This document shows, piece after piece, positions 20,390 to 31,589 of a stretch of 64,000 bases of DNA. This stretch comes from Bacteroidota bacterium (GTDB lineage Bacteria > Bacteroidota > Bacteroidia > Chitinophagales > Chitinophagaceae): positions 16,028 through 80,027 of the forward strand of contig VGFQ01000012.1 in assembly GCA_016868815.1 (NCBI GenBank), read 5' to 3'. The position numbers and the translations under genes were made by a program. The notes below the pieces were generated by a model. It saw only the letters and a program-made list of their open reading frames with translations, was not told where the DNA came from and did no database searches. Numbering within the stretch: the first letter of the stretch is position 1; every line of letters begins with the position of its first letter.

Positions 20390-20983
20390 GTGAACTTCGA
20401 TGCTATGTCCACATACCTGATTGTAGGACTGGGCAATCCTGGAGCTGCGTATGCAGGAACCCGCCATAACATTGGCTTCGATGCCCTTGACGGGTTCGTA
20501 GCTTCTCACAAAGGCGACTTCACCCTGGAAAGACACGCAGAGAAAGCCCATATCCGATGGAAGGGACGCACCATCGTCTGCATCAAGCCGACCACCTTAA
20601 TGAACTTAAGTGGCAAGGCGGTGAAGTATTGGCTGGATAAAGAGGCGGTCTCCCTGGAGCATATACTGGTCGTTGTAGACGAGATCGCCCTGCCGCTATC
20701 AAAGCTGCGGCTGAACGTGCGTGGAAGCGACGGAGGGCATAATGGCCTGAAAAGCATACAAGAATACCTTGGCACCCAATGCTATGCACGCCTTCGATTG
20801 GGCATCGGCAACCAATACCCAAAAGGTGGTCAGGTCGACTTCGTCCTCGGGAAATGGACAGCCGACGAGTCGCCCATCATCGGCAAAAAGCTCAACCAAT
20901 GCCCAGAGATCATAGACAGCTTCATTTTCCATGGCGCCGACCAGACAATGACGCGTTACAACAATTTGACGTTCAACGCTTGA
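20390..20983 (+). CDS. pth: Peptidyl-tRNA hydrolase
   Basis: YLIVGLGNPGAAYAGTRHNIGFDALD, KPTTLMNLSGKAV, VVVDEIALPL, GSDGGHNGLKSI. Confidence 0.97.
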   Translation: MNFDAMSTYLIVGLGNPGAAYAGTRHNIGFDALDGFVASHKGDFTLERHAEKAHIRWKGRTIVCIKPTTLMNLSGKAVKYWLDKEAVSLEHILVVVDEIALPLSKLRLNVRGSDGGHNGLKSIQEYLGTQCYARLRLGIGNQYPKGGQVDFVLGKWTADESPIIGKKLNQCPEIIDSFIFHGADQTMTRYNNLTFNA

Positions 20984-21102
20984 ATTTTTATTCGATACCG
21001 ACTAATTTAGCCCACAATGCTATAAATGCTCTTTTTTCGTTTCTCCTGGAAGAGGATTTTTAGCATCTTGATCTGTACGCTTACTGATAAAACGGACACA
21101 AC

Positions 21103-21720
21103 ATGAAGATTTTCTGCGTTGGCAGGAATTATGTGGCTCATGCGAAGGAACTCGGGAACGAGGTACCAGAGGAACCTGTCATTTTCATGAAGCCGAAAAG
21201 CGCTCTGCTCCAGCCCAATACGCCCTTCTACTACCCTGAGTTCACCAATGAGCTTCACTATGAGGCCGAACTTGTGCTCCGGGTGAGCAAGAACGGCAAA
21301 TACATTCAGGAAAAGCACGCTTTCAGATATTATAACGGCATCACGCTGGGGATAGACTTCACAGCTCGCGACATCCAAGACACGTTGAAGAAGAAAGGCC
21401 TGCCCTGGGAGAAGGCAAAGTCTTGGGATAATTCCGCTGCAGTTGGCAAATGGGTTGAATGGAAGCCAGAGCTGACCGGGAAAGTCCCCGAAACCCTGTT
21501 TTCCCTGTCGAAGAACAAAACGGTTGTTCAGGAAGGCAACAGCCAGCACATGATCTTCAACTTCAACCGGATCATCTCTCATATCTCCCAATATTTTTCC
21601 CTAAATATTGGCGACCTGATCTTTACCGGAACACCCGCTGGCGTTGGAGAATGTGTGGTGGGAGACGAGCTGGAAGGATATCTCGGCACCGACAAGCTCC
21701 TGGAGCTGGTCATCCGCTAG
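21103..21720 (+). CDS. Fumarylacetoacetate hydrolase family protein
   Basis: CVGRNYVAHAKELGNEVPEEPVIFMKPKSAL, YEAELVLRV, GIDFTARDIQ, LIFTGTPAGVG. Confidence 0.92.
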   Translation: MKIFCVGRNYVAHAKELGNEVPEEPVIFMKPKSALLQPNTPFYYPEFTNELHYEAELVLRVSKNGKYIQEKHAFRYYNGITLGIDFTARDIQDTLKKKGLPWEKAKSWDNSAAVGKWVEWKPELTGKVPETLFSLSKNKTVVQEGNSQHMIFNFNRIISHISQYFSLNIGDLIFTGTPAGVGECVVGDELEGYLGTDKLLELVIR

Positions 21721-21900
21721 GTATTAACCTCGCATGTATTGTACGGCCTGGCCCTATGTTTAAACAGGCTATCCCTTCTCTACTATTCAACGAAGGATCT
21801 AATCCCATCCGGCAGCCGTTGTTCATGCTAGGGTTTTCCTGGCCAGCTCATTTGGTTGCTCTGGGCTGCCTCTTCTGCGGGATGCGTTAAAATGCGTATC

Positions 21901-23397
21901 ATGGATCTGATGTTTTCATCCATGCTGAGGGTGGTAAAAGCTGCGCGCCAACATCCGGATGCGGCTGCCGTGCTGGAAGGGATGCAGGTATACCAGTATG
22001 CAGAGGTATATCATTCCGCTGTCCGGATGGCAGAGCGCTTGCTGGAGGGTCGGGCAGATCTCCAGGAGGCATGCGTGGCCTATCAGGTACCTCCTGGCTT
22101 TGGATATGTTCGCACCCTGTGGGGCATCTGGCTGGCAGGGGGCATCGCCGTACCCATCAGTCTTTCTCACCCGCTGCCCGCCATCGAGCAGTTGTTGGAA
22201 GATACGGGGGCAGAAGCCCTGGTGGTCTCTTGCGATCAGGCGGTCCTGCTGCAGGAGACGGCCTCCCGCATGGGCATTCGGTTGATATGTGAAGGGGAAC
22301 CCGAGGGAAAGGAGGGCATCGAGCTTCCTGTCATCCATGCGGATCGGGCTGCTATGATCTTATATACCAGTGGTACTACGAGCCGGCCCAAAGGCGTCGT
22401 ACTGTCGCATGCCAACCTGGAAGCACAGATGCGGGTACTCATTGAAGCCTGGGGATGGAAGCCTTCAGACCATATCCTCTGTGTATTACCGTTGCACCAT
22501 GTGCATGGCATTGTGAATGTGGTGGGGTGTGCTTTGTTTGCCGGTGCCCGTTTGGAATTTCTGCCTTCCTTCTCGCCTCAGGCAGTCTTCGATGTCTTCC
22601 TGCGAGGTTCGGTGAATCTATTTATGGCCGTGCCGACGATCTATTTCAAGCTGGCCAACCATTATGACTCCTTGCCCCTTACGGAGCAGCAGCGACTGAC
22701 GGAGAGCATGCGTCGCTTTCGGCTTATGGTCTGTGGCTCTGCCGCCCTACCGGTATCGGTGATGGATCGATGGGAATCGATCAGTGGTCAGCGATTGTTG
22801 GAGCGCTACGGGATGACTGAGATAGGGATGGCTTTAAGCAACCCGTTGGATGGAGAGCGGCGGGCTGGAACGGTCGGCCAGCCCCTCCCGGGCGTCTGTG
22901 TCAGAATCGTGGATGAGCAAGGGCAGGACCTCCCTCCGGGTGCGCCGGGAGAGATCCTAGTGCAGGGGCCTAATGTCTTTCGATCCTACTGGCAAAGGCC
23001 GGAGGTGACAGAGGACGCTTTTACCAAGGATGGATGGTTCCGCACGGGTGATGTCGCGGTGCTGGAAGACGGCTACTATCGCATCTTGGGTCGCCTTTCG
23101 ACCGATATCATCAAGTCTGGTGGCTATAAAATATCCGCACTTGAAATTGAAGAGTCGCTGCGGGGGCATCCTTTGGTCAGCGACTGTGCGGTGACGTCGT
23201 TGCCCGACGAGGAGTGGGGGGAGCGCATCGTGGTAGCACTGGTGGGGGAAGCTGGTCTGTGCGTTGAAGAACTGGATGGCTGGCTGCGGGAGCGACTGCC
23301 GAGATACAAGCTTCCCCGTCAATACTTGCTGGTGGCGGAGCTGCCCCGGAATGCAATGGGAAAGGTGGTCAAGGGATCTGTCAAGGCATTGTTTTGA
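21901..23397 (+). CDS. Acyl-CoA synthetase, malonyl-CoA synthetase (MatB/ACSF3)-like
   Basis: ILYTSGTTSRPKGVVLSH (AMP-binding), ERYGMTEIGMALSNPLDGERRAGTVGQPLPGV, DIIKSGGYKISALEIEE. Adjacent to madL/madM. Start ATG at 21892 or 21901. Confidence 0.85.
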   Translation: MDLMFSSMLRVVKAARQHPDAAAVLEGMQVYQYAEVYHSAVRMAERLLEGRADLQEACVAYQVPPGFGYVRTLWGIWLAGGIAVPISLSHPLPAIEQLLEDTGAEALVVSCDQAVLLQETASRMGIRLICEGEPEGKEGIELPVIHADRAAMILYTSGTTSRPKGVVLSHANLEAQMRVLIEAWGWKPSDHILCVLPLHHVHGIVNVVGCALFAGARLEFLPSFSPQAVFDVFLRGSVNLFMAVPTIYFKLANHYDSLPLTEQQRLTESMRRFRLMVCGSAALPVSVMDRWESISGQRLLERYGMTEIGMALSNPLDGERRAGTVGQPLPGVCVRIVDEQGQDLPPGAPGEILVQGPNVFRSYWQRPEVTEDAFTKDGWFRTGDVAVLEDGYYRILGRLSTDIIKSGGYKISALEIEESLRGHPLVSDCAVTSLPDEEWGERIVVALVGEAGLCVEELDGWLRERLPRYKLPRQYLLVAELPRNAMGKVVKGSVKALF

Positions 23398-23455
23398 CCG
23401 TCCGTAGCACGCTAAGCATTCACGAGCCTGTACATAGACGAGTAACTGACCGCAT

Positions 23456-23845
23456 ATGAAGATCTACGGTGTAGCTTTTTTGGCAGCTTGTTTTTTGCTG
23501 GGGCAGCTTATAGGAGAGCTGCTGGGTCTTGTCTTTCAGTTCAAGGGTAATATCGGAGGGGTTGGGTTTGGCATGCTGTTGCTGATCGTATGCGGGGATG
23601 CTGCCAAGCGCAGAGGTTGGATCGGAGGGGAGTCAGAGTCTGGCATCCATTTCTGGAATGCGATGTATATCCCGGTGGTTGTGGCCATGGCCTCCACTCA
23701 GTATGTGGGGGCGACCCTGAGCGGTGGCTGGCTGTCCTTGGCCGTTGGCGTGGGGGGGACACTGGCTTGCTTTCTCTTGATCCCATGGATGGCCCGGCTT
23801 GGTGGTAAGCGTGGATCCAACAAACCCGAAAGTCCTGAAGTATGA
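23456..23845 (+). CDS. madL: Malonate transporter subunit MadL
   Basis: MKIYGVAFLAACFLLGQLIGELLGLVFQFKGNIGGVGFGMLLLI; MadL-like length and TM pattern. ATGA overlap with madM. Confidence 0.83.
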   Translation: MKIYGVAFLAACFLLGQLIGELLGLVFQFKGNIGGVGFGMLLLIVCGDAAKRRGWIGGESESGIHFWNAMYIPVVVAMASTQYVGATLSGGWLSLAVGVGGTLACFLLIPWMARLGGKRGSNKPESPEV

Positions 23846-24588
23846 ATGTGTTCTCTGACCTATTGTCTCGCTACGATCTTGTCACGGCCTTTCTTTTTGT
23901 GGGGTTGGTGATGTGGAGCTCCTCTTTCCTAGCCCGAAGTTTATTCCGCAGCCGCATTCCGGGGGCGGCCATTGCCATTACGATGGGCTTATTATTGGCT
24001 GGTCTGGGGGAGAAAAAAGGGTTGGCAGACTTCCCCGTCTTGGCTGGCTTGTCGCTCTTGGGTGGTTCCATGCTGCGCGATTTCTCCATCGTCTCTACGG
24101 CTATGGGCGCCAGCATGTCACAGATCCGTAAATCCGGAGCGGCGGGGATTGCCTCCATTTTTGTGGGCATTCTGACCGCCTTTGGCTTTGGTGCCGCCAC
24201 GGCCTGGTGGATGGGGTACACAGATCTGCGCAGCATTGCCACCATCGGCGCCGGGGCCTGTACGTTCATTGTTGGGCCGGTGACGGGTGCAGCCTTGGGG
24301 GCTCCGGCTGAAATGATTGCGCTGAGTATTGCGATCGGAGTCATCAAGACGGTGGTGGTCACGGTGCTCACGCCGCTGATAGCCCGCTGGATCGGGCTGG
24401 ACAACCCGCATACGGCCATGGTCTACGGTGGGTTGATCGGTACGACCTCGGGTGTGGCGGCGGGACTGGCGGCGACGGATCCCAAACTGGTGCCATATGG
24501 GGCATTGACCGCGACTTTTTACACGGGCACTGCCTGCCTGCTTTGTCCCAGCCTGCTCTATTTTCTGCTGACGATTTTCTTGTCCTAA
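23842..24588 (+). CDS. madM: Malonate transporter subunit MadM
   Basis: LVTAFLFVGLVMWSSSFLARSLFRSRIPGAAIAITMGLLLAGLG; multi-TM, Gly-rich; directly after madL. Confidence 0.83.
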   Translation: MNVFSDLLSRYDLVTAFLFVGLVMWSSSFLARSLFRSRIPGAAIAITMGLLLAGLGEKKGLADFPVLAGLSLLGGSMLRDFSIVSTAMGASMSQIRKSGAAGIASIFVGILTAFGFGAATAWWMGYTDLRSIATIGAGACTFIVGPVTGAALGAPAEMIALSIAIGVIKTVVVTVLTPLIARWIGLDNPHTAMVYGGLIGTTSGVAAGLAATDPKLVPYGALTATFYTGTACLLCPSLLYFLLTIFLS

Positions 24589-24935
24589 GTTGTTTGGTTT
24601 CCTCCAAGGGGTATTTCTGATGCGGTCGTCTAGGCATGTGCTGGGAATGCCTGTTTCCATTATCTCCCGGGGACAATGACTTTGAGGTATTTCTGGATCC
24701 CAATGCCGATGCCGAGTAATATTTTGAGGTTTAAGTTACACTGCGTACCACCAAGCCGGTTAGGAATACTAAGCCATCTGCATAGGTCTTCAGGACCTGG
24801 TCGATGCCATACTCCATCCGGAGGTAGTCGGTCTTTCGGTCGAAGGCTGGGTCGGTGGGATAGATATTGCAGAAACAGGCGTATCGGCGAAGGGGCATCG
24901 CCGTCTAGGATCTCACGTTGCAAGATTTGCCATCC

Positions 24936-25985
24936 TTAGAGAATCAGCATGGAGTCGCCATAGCTGAAGAAGCGGTACTTATCCTTGATGGCTTTCTTAT
25001 ATGCTTCCATGGCTAGGTCGTATCCTGCAAAGGCGCAGGTCATAATCAGTAGACTTGTCTTGGGCAGATGAAAGTTGGTCACTAGCGCGTCTGCAATGGA
25101 GAAACGATAGGGGGGGTGGATGAAGATGTTGGTCCAGCCTTCGGAGGGCTTAAGGAGTTTTTCTGCAGTAAAGGAGGTCTCCAGGGCTCGGATGGACGTG
25201 GTACCTATGGCACAAATTCGGCTGCCTTCCATCTTGCTCTTATTGACGATCCGGCAAGCCTGGTCGTCTATGCGGTAATACTCAGCATCCATCTTATGTT
25301 TGCTAAGGTCTTCCACTTCGATGGGTCGGAAGGTGCCCAGTCCGGTGTGTAAGGTCAGCTCCGCAAAGCGAATGCCTTTGATCTCAAGTCTTTTGATGAG
25401 CTCGATGCTGAAGTGTAGACCTGCGGTGGGAGCGGCCACGGCACCTTCATATTTGGCATAGACCGTCTGGTAGCGGATCTTATCTTCCTCATTGGGCTTG
25501 CGTTTGATTAGCTTGGGAAGTGGGGTCTCTCCGAGTATGGCTAGGATCTGCCTGAATTCCTGATCGTTTCCCTCGAAGAGAAACCGGATGGTACGGCCGC
25601 GTGACGTGGTATTATCGATGACTTCAGCCACTAGGTCATCCGTATCTCCGAAATAAAGCTTGTTGCCGACCCGGATCTTCCGAGCGGGGTCTACGATGAC
25701 GTCCCAGAGACGGTTCTGCTTGTTTAGTTCCCGCAGCAGAAATACTTCGATGCGTGCGCCCGTCTTTTCTTTCCGTCCATACATGCGGGCAGGAAATACC
25801 TTGGTATTGTTGACGACGAAGACATCTTTGTCGTCAAAGTATTCAATGATGTCGCGAAAATGGCGGTTTTCAATATTGCCTGTGTCGCGGTGTACCACCA
25901 TCATCCTGGCATCCTCCCGTTTTTTAGCAGGATTTTCAGCGATCAGGTTTAAGGGGATGTCGAAGCGGAACTGGGACAGTTTCAT
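24936..25985 (-). CDS. queA: S-adenosylmethionine:tRNA ribosyltransferase-isomerase
   Basis: [83 protein letters not shown]. Confidence 0.97.
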   Translation of the reverse strand: MKLSQFRFDIPLNLIAENPAKKREDARMMVVHRDTGNIENRHFRDIIEYFDDKDVFVVNNTKVFPARMYGRKEKTGARIEVFLLRELNKQNRLWDVIVDPARKIRVGNKLYFGDTDDLVAEVIDNTTSRGRTIRFLFEGNDQEFRQILAILGETPLPKLIKRKPNEEDKIRYQTVYAKYEGAVAAPTAGLHFSIELIKRLEIKGIRFAELTLHTGLGTFRPIEVEDLSKHKMDAEYYRIDDQACRIVNKSKMEGSRICAIGTTSIRALETSFTAEKLLKPSEGWTNIFIHPPYRFSIADALVTNFHLPKTSLLIMTCAFAGYDLAMEAYKKAIKDKYRFFSYGDSMLIL

Positions 25986-26134
25986 CTGTACATTTTTTAT
26001 ATCCCCGCTTCTAGAAACAGTACCTCACACCTGTGACATCTTCATCACGAATCTGATCTTACGGCATCAGATACGTTTCTTGGGGGTCTTTTGAAGCGGC
26101 AAAATTAATTCAAAAAAATACATTTGGCAACGCT

Positions 26135-27859
26135 TTATTTCCTTGGATATCCAAAATTGCCAAGGCTCTCTGGAAGGGCATCCAAAAGTTGGCGGGTGCA
26201 GGGGTGAACAGGTCTTTGAAACACGTCCGATACCAACCCCGACTCTGCGATTTCTCCCTGGTGCATCACGAGGACCCGCTCGCACATATGCCGCACCACG
26301 GCCAGGTCATGCGAGATGAACAGCGCAGTAAAGCCAAGCTCCTTCCTCAGCTCTGCCAGCAGGTTCAGGACCTGCGCCTGTACACTCACATCAAGGGCCG
26401 AGACAGACTCGTCAAACACGATGAATGCGGGCTCTAATGCCAATGCTCGAGCGATGCCGATGCGTTGGCGTTGCCCTCCGCTGAACTCATGCGGATAGCG
26501 GTCGAGGTGCTCTATGCCCAGTCCGACGCGTTGGAGCAGTTTGCCGGCTTGGTCACGTCGCTGGGACTCTTCAGACAATCGTCGGTGAACTTTCAGGGGC
26601 TCTGTGAGCATGCTGCCGATGGTCAGCCGAGGGTTTAGGGATCCATAGGGGTCTTGGAAGACGATTTGTACGTCTTGACGCAAGGCCCTCAGTTCCCGGG
26701 ATGGGATCCCTGTCAGATCCCTTCCCCCTAGGCGGATGGATCCGGCTTCGATGGGCAAGAGCCGCAGCAGTGCCCTACCCAGGGTTGTCTTCCCGCAGCC
26801 GGACGGTCCAACCAGTCCCAGCATCTCCCCTTTGAAGATCTCCAAGGACACGCCATTGAGGGTCCTAGCTCTGTGCCGGGTGTGTCGGCTTTCATGGCTG
26901 ACGACCAAATCCTTTACCTCGACCAAGACATCTTTGGGTTGTTGACTGCTATTGATGGGGGCTCCATTTGCCTGAGCAGCTTTCGGCATGATGGCATGGA
27001 CGGGATCCGTGCCCAGGTAGTCAGATACCACGGGCAGTCGCGTGCCAGGCAAATGCCGGACGGGGCGGCAGGCCAGCAATGCCTGAGTATAGGGATGCGT
27101 TGGGTTTCGGAGGACTTCTGCTGCCGGCCCTTGCTCTAGGATTTGACCTTGGTACAGCACCATCACATCATCGGCCAGGTCCTCTACCAATGCGAGGTCG
27201 TGGGTGATAAAGAGTAAGCCCATGCCGGAGGCTTGTTGCAGGTCGCGGAGGAGTTTCAGGATGGCCTTTTGCACGACGACGTCGAGCGCGGTCGTGGGTT
27301 CGTCTGCAATGAGCAGATCGGGCTGGCAGGCGATGGATATGGCGATCATCACTCGTTGCTTTTGACCGCCACTCAACTGGTGGGGGTATTTGCGGGCGAG
27401 TGTGGCGGGAGCGGGCAGTCGTACTTGTTCGAATAAGTCGAGCGCTGCCGAAAGGGCCTTCTTTGTAGACATCCGCAAGTGGTGGCGGAGCATCTCTGAT
27501 ACTTGTTCTCCGCAAGTCATCAGCGGGTTGAGGGATGTCATTGGCTCCTGGAAGATCATGGAGATCCGGCGCCCGCGGATTTGCTGCATATCTGTTTCTG
27601 GCAGTCCTACAAGTTCCGTGGCATGCTCTTCACGCGCCGGCCAGAACCGCATCGAGCCTTTCAGCGAGGCACTGGTTGGAAGTAGCTGCTGGATGGCCAG
27701 TGCCGTCAGGGATTTACCGGAGCCGGACTCACCTACGATGGCGGTCACCCGGTTACGGGCCAGGTTGAAGGAGATGCCATCGATAGCGGGGCGGGTGGTG
27801 CTGCCTGAAGGCTGAAAGCAGACCTGTAGGTTTCGGACTTGCAGCAGGGGAGCCGTCAT
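26135..27859 (-). CDS. Dipeptide/oligopeptide-type ABC transporter, duplicated ATP-binding protein
   Basis: Two Walker A motifs ([22 protein letters not shown]) and two LSGGQ-type signatures ([26 protein letters not shown]). Confidence 0.94.
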   Translation of the reverse strand: MTAPLLQVRNLQVCFQPSGSTTRPAIDGISFNLARNRVTAIVGESGSGKSLTALAIQQLLPTSASLKGSMRFWPAREEHATELVGLPETDMQQIRGRRISMIFQEPMTSLNPLMTCGEQVSEMLRHHLRMSTKKALSAALDLFEQVRLPAPATLARKYPHQLSGGQKQRVMIAISIACQPDLLIADEPTTALDVVVQKAILKLLRDLQQASGMGLLFITHDLALVEDLADDVMVLYQGQILEQGPAAEVLRNPTHPYTQALLACRPVRHLPGTRLPVVSDYLGTDPVHAIMPKAAQANGAPINSSQQPKDVLVEVKDLVVSHESRHTRHRARTLNGVSLEIFKGEMLGLVGPSGCGKTTLGRALLRLLPIEAGSIRLGGRDLTGIPSRELRALRQDVQIVFQDPYGSLNPRLTIGSMLTEPLKVHRRLSEESQRRDQAGKLLQRVGLGIEHLDRYPHEFSGGQRQRIGIARALALEPAFIVFDESVSALDVSVQAQVLNLLAELRKELGFTALFISHDLAVVRHMCERVLVMHQGEIAESGLVSDVFQRPVHPCTRQLLDALPESLGNFGYPRK

Positions 27860-27861
27860 GG

Positions 27862-28632
27862 TCAGAAGCGCAGATGGCGAACTGTCAGTCCGTCGTTGAT
27901 CAGCTGTTTGAGTGATTCAATCCCAATGCGCAGGTGTGTATGCACATATGTGAAAGTAACTTTCTGATCGCTCTCTTCGGTCTTAACGCCTTCTGGTATC
28001 ATGGGCTGGTCGCTGACCAATAGCAAGGCTCCTGTGGGGATGCGGTTGTAGAAGCCAACGGAGAAGATGGTGGCAGTTTCCATATCGATGGCGTAGGCCC
28101 GGATCTTTTGTAGGTAGTTTTTGAAATCTTCATCATGTTCCCAAACCCTGCGGTTGGTCGTGTACACAGTTCCGGTCCAGTAGTCGACTTCATGCTCCCG
28201 GATGGTGGTGGAGATGGCTTTCTGTAAGGCGAAAGCTGGTAGGGCGGGTACTTCTGGCGGGAAATAGTCGTTAGAGGTGCCTTCTCCCCGAATGGCGGCA
28301 ATGGGCAGGATGATGTCGCCGAGCTTATTTCGTTTTTTGAGACCTCCGCATTTACCCAGAAAGAGGACGGCCTTGGGCTCGATGCTGGTGAGCAGGTCCA
28401 TGATGGTAGCAGCCGTCGGGCTTCCCATTCCGAAGTTCACGATCGTAATGCCTTCTGCAGAGGCGCAGGGCATGGGCCGGTTGCGGCCTATGACTTCCAC
28501 CCCGTGCCATTCGGCGAAGAGTTCTACGTAGTGTGTGAAGTTGGTCAGGAGGATATACTTGCCGAAGGCTTCAGAAGGCATGCCGGTATAGCGCGGCAGC
28601 CAGTTTCTGACAATATCTTCCTTCTGGATCAT
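27862..28632 (-). CDS. amn: AMP nucleosidase
   Basis: GITIVNFGMGSPTAATIMDLL, FLGKCGGLKKRNKLGDIILPIAAIRGEGTSNDYFPPEVPALP, AIDMETATIFSVGF. Confidence 0.92.
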   Translation of the reverse strand: MIQKEDIVRNWLPRYTGMPSEAFGKYILLTNFTHYVELFAEWHGVEVIGRNRPMPCASAEGITIVNFGMGSPTAATIMDLLTSIEPKAVLFLGKCGGLKKRNKLGDIILPIAAIRGEGTSNDYFPPEVPALPAFALQKAISTTIREHEVDYWTGTVYTTNRRVWEHDEDFKNYLQKIRAYAIDMETATIFSVGFYNRIPTGALLLVSDQPMIPEGVKTEESDQKVTFTYVHTHLRIGIESLKQLINDGLTVRHLRF

Positions 28633-28683
28633 GGCAACTCTCTTGATCTAATAAAGGATGAAATTACTAATTAGATTGCATGC

Positions 28684-29127
28684 ATGCTACGAATGGAGTT
28701 TACGGCTCATGCTGATATACGCATCCGAGCAAGGTCTAACGGGACACAGGAGGTCTTCGATGTCATTCGCAAATCTTGGGTGCGCTACACCCCAGAGGAG
28801 AGGGTCCGGCAGCATGTCATCCGATTTTTGACAGGGCCCTGTGGTTATCCGGCCTCCATGATGTCCGTCGAGCGAGAGATCCGCCTGGGCGAACTGCGCA
28901 AGAAGTTTGATCTACTATTATATGATCGGGTGCACCGACCCTGGATGATGGTGGAATGCAAGGCCCCGGAGGTACCGCTCACGGAAGCTGTCTTGATGCA
29001 GATCCTTCGATACCATATGGCGGTGCCGGCCCCTTTCCTGGTGATGACCAATGGACATGAATGCCTAGCCGTAGACATCGGCGACGGGCAGGTCCATTGG
29101 CTGGAGGCCTGGCCTTTATATCCCTGA
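28684..29127 (+). CDS. Stand-alone type I restriction HsdR N-terminal-like domain protein
   Basis: TPEERVRQHVIRFL; PD-(D/E)xK-like KFDLLLYD...PWMMVECKAP. 147 aa. Confidence 0.83.
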   Translation: MLRMEFTAHADIRIRARSNGTQEVFDVIRKSWVRYTPEERVRQHVIRFLTGPCGYPASMMSVEREIRLGELRKKFDLLLYDRVHRPWMMVECKAPEVPLTEAVLMQILRYHMAVPAPFLVMTNGHECLAVDIGDGQVHWLEAWPLYP

Positions 29128-29140
29128 CCGCGCGTTGGCG

Positions 29141-30553
29141 TTATGGGAAGATACCCAGCTGGGAATAGATGGTGCCTACCTTGTTGATGGCTACTACGAA
29201 GCCAGCCGTACGCATATCCTGGATGTCGGGATTGGACCGCCAGCAATCTACGATCTCGCGGGTGGCGACAATCATCGTCTCTTCCAGTCCGCTGTAGACA
29301 AGGTCTACTTCATCGGGGCCATGCACAATGGCTAGGCGCTGCGTGTCATCGAGTTTTTTCCCTGTAAGTTTTTCTATCTGGTCAACGATGCGTCCGTTTT
29401 GGTTTTCGTTGAACCGTTTCTCCAATCTTCCATAGCGCACATGGCTGAGGTTTTTCAACCATTCGAAATAGGAGACGGTGACCCCGCCGGCATTCAGATA
29501 CATGTCTGGCACAACAAGGGTTCCTTTCGCGATGAATACTTCGTCGGCCTCCGGAGTGAGGGGGCCGTTGGCAGCTTCACCTATGATGGGAGCTTTGATG
29601 CGGGGTGCATTTTCTCCGTTGATGACGTTCTCTAGGGCTGCCGGGATGAGGATGTCGCAGTCGAGCTCGAGGGCGTCTGCATTGTTGGTAATATTCGTTG
29701 CACCTGGGTACCCGAGGATCGAGCCTGTGGCTTTTCTGTGCTGGAATACGGCTTCCACATCGAGCCCTTTGGGGTCGTGGATGGCCCCTTCATATTCTGC
29801 CAGTCCGACGATGCGTGCGCCTGCCTCTTGAAAAAACTTGGCGCTGTGGTATCCTACGTTGCCGAGGCCCTGGACGACCACGCGCTTGCCATCGATGCCG
29901 GTCGAGAGCCCTACTTTATCCATCAGGTCGGGCATGCTGCAAACCTCACGGATCCCATAGAATACACCTAGGCCGGTGGCTTCCCGACGTCCGCGGACGC
30001 CTCCCTGGGTGATGGGCTTTCCTGTGACGCAGGCCATGGCATCCACCTCACCCGGGTTCATGGCCATGTAGGTGTCAAGGATCCACGACATTTCACGCTC
30101 GCCCGTGCCGTAGTCCGGTGCGGGCACATCTTCTCCTGGGCCTATGAACTTCTTTTTCACCAGTTCTGTGGTATACCGGCGTGTGATGCGTTCCAGGTCA
30201 TAGGCGGTGTAGTTGCGGGGGTTGATGGAGATGCCACCCTTTGCGCCGCCGAAGGGGACATTGACGATGGCGCATTTATAAGTCATGAGGGCTGCCAGTG
30301 CCATGACCTCATCTAGGTTGACCATATCGCTGAAGCGAATACCACCCTTGCAGGGGAGCTTGTGTTGGGAATGTTGCACCCTGTAGGCTTTCACGACTTC
30401 GATGCGGTCGCCGATTTTGACCGGAAAGTTCATCCGGAGTACAGAGTTGCACTGTTTGATCTGTTCGAGGGTACCTGCGTCGAAGGAGGTAAATTTCGCA
30501 GCCTTGTCGAAGCTCTTGCAAACAGCGTTGAAGAAGCTATATTGTTTTGACAT
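29141..30553 (-). CDS. gdhA: Glu/Leu/Phe/Val dehydrogenase (glutamate dehydrogenase)
   Basis: [82 protein letters not shown]. Confidence 0.94.
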   Translation of the reverse strand: MSKQYSFFNAVCKSFDKAAKFTSFDAGTLEQIKQCNSVLRMNFPVKIGDRIEVVKAYRVQHSQHKLPCKGGIRFSDMVNLDEVMALAALMTYKCAIVNVPFGGAKGGISINPRNYTAYDLERITRRYTTELVKKKFIGPGEDVPAPDYGTGEREMSWILDTYMAMNPGEVDAMACVTGKPITQGGVRGRREATGLGVFYGIREVCSMPDLMDKVGLSTGIDGKRVVVQGLGNVGYHSAKFFQEAGARIVGLAEYEGAIHDPKGLDVEAVFQHRKATGSILGYPGATNITNNADALELDCDILIPAALENVINGENAPRIKAPIIGEAANGPLTPEADEVFIAKGTLVVPDMYLNAGGVTVSYFEWLKNLSHVRYGRLEKRFNENQNGRIVDQIEKLTGKKLDDTQRLAIVHGPDEVDLVYSGLEETMIVATREIVDCWRSNPDIQDMRTAGFVVAINKVGTIYSQLGIFP

Positions 30554-30586
30554 ATTTATACATAGATGATGGATGAGGGATGTTCG

Positions 30587-30823
30587 TCATTGTTTATCTT
30601 TTTCAAGCCTTGAGACACGCCGGTCGATGCGCAGCAGGTATACGATGAGTCCTGTCAGGATGGTAGCCATGACGGCAACGACGACATAGATCTTACCGTT
30701 GCTTCGCAGGGTATCTGCCATTTCTACGGGTGCGGGAGCACCCTGCGACTTGGCCGTCGTGGTGCCGGTGACTACGCCCACGAACGCCATCCAAGCCTTA
30801 CGAATTTTATTCATGTGATCCAT
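30587..30823 (-). CDS. ccmD: CcmD family protein
   Basis: Short single-TM protein (NGKIYVVVAVMATILTGLIVYLLRIDRRVSRLEK) directly downstream of ccmC. Confidence 0.7.
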   Translation of the reverse strand: MDHMNKIRKAWMAFVGVVTGTTTAKSQGAPAPVEMADTLRSNGKIYVVVAVMATILTGLIVYLLRIDRRVSRLEKDKQ

Positions 30824-31502
30824 TTTTCTGTTCTAGTGCATAAACCCTAACCCTCAGGGTGGCAATCCATACGCCCAGAAGGGTCCAGCCGATGACGGCA
30901 GGATAGAAGACAACCCGCATGCGTGCATCGATGTCATTGAAATTCAGTGCTGGGTTCCCTTCCTGTCCCGGGTGTAGGCTGGGCAGCAGCCGGGGCACAA
31001 TCCAAATGGATGGGAAAAGCATGGCATAGGCAAAGATGTTGTAGACGGCAGATACCCGGGCCCTGCGTTCCGGCTCAGGCATTGAGTCCCTAAGAACGAA
31101 ATAGGCAAAGTATGCGAGGAGTGCCATGGCGGCTCCGATCAATTTAGGCTCGCGGACGATCGATCCGAAGGAGGCATAGGCTGGATTGTTAGGGTCAGCC
31201 CAGGTATAGGCGGCCCAGATGGCACCGGTCGCATATCCTAACATGCCCATCCAGACACCTATCTGGGCATATGCCCTGGCCCGGGTGTCATAGGCTTCCT
31301 GCAGGGTCCTGAGGTAGCGGATGCTGTGTACGACAGATGCAGTCAGCAGAATCATCATGGTAAACCACATACATACATGGTAGTACAGATTGCGAATGGT
31401 CTCCTGCAGCTGGGGTAGCCTGGGGACAGGCAGTAAGAGTCCCCCAATGATGTCGTAGGCCAATAGGATGATGCAGAGGTATTTCCACCAGGCGAGGCGC
31501 AT
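30807..31502 (-). CDS. ccmC: Cytochrome c biogenesis protein CcmC/CcsA-like
   Basis: Multi-TM; YYHVCMWFTMM, AAYTWADPNNPAYASFGSIVREPKLIGAAMALLAYFAYF. Confidence 0.86.
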   Translation of the reverse strand: MRLAWWKYLCIILLAYDIIGGLLLPVPRLPQLQETIRNLYYHVCMWFTMMILLTASVVHSIRYLRTLQEAYDTRARAYAQIGVWMGMLGYATGAIWAAYTWADPNNPAYASFGSIVREPKLIGAAMALLAYFAYFVLRDSMPEPERRARVSAVYNIFAYAMLFPSIWIVPRLLPSLHPGQEGNPALNFNDIDARMRVVFYPAVIGWTLLGVWIATLRVRVYALEQKNGSHE

Positions 31503-31589
31503 CTTCGTAGGTATTATAGCAAAGTTAACAGGCCAATTTATACTTTATTGGGCCAGCCATTTTGGCGGGGCAAAGTTAGGAGCCTTTCC

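Noticed and set aside
24589-24935. Possible gene remnant on the minus strand between madM and queA (e.g. MEYGIDQVLKTYADGLVFLTGLVVRSVT in one frame, CNLNLKILLGIGIGIQKYLKVIV in another)
   Set aside because: Looks like split frames of a decayed gene, but I cannot assign a family; not enough support to call a pseudogene. A BLASTX of this interval would decide.
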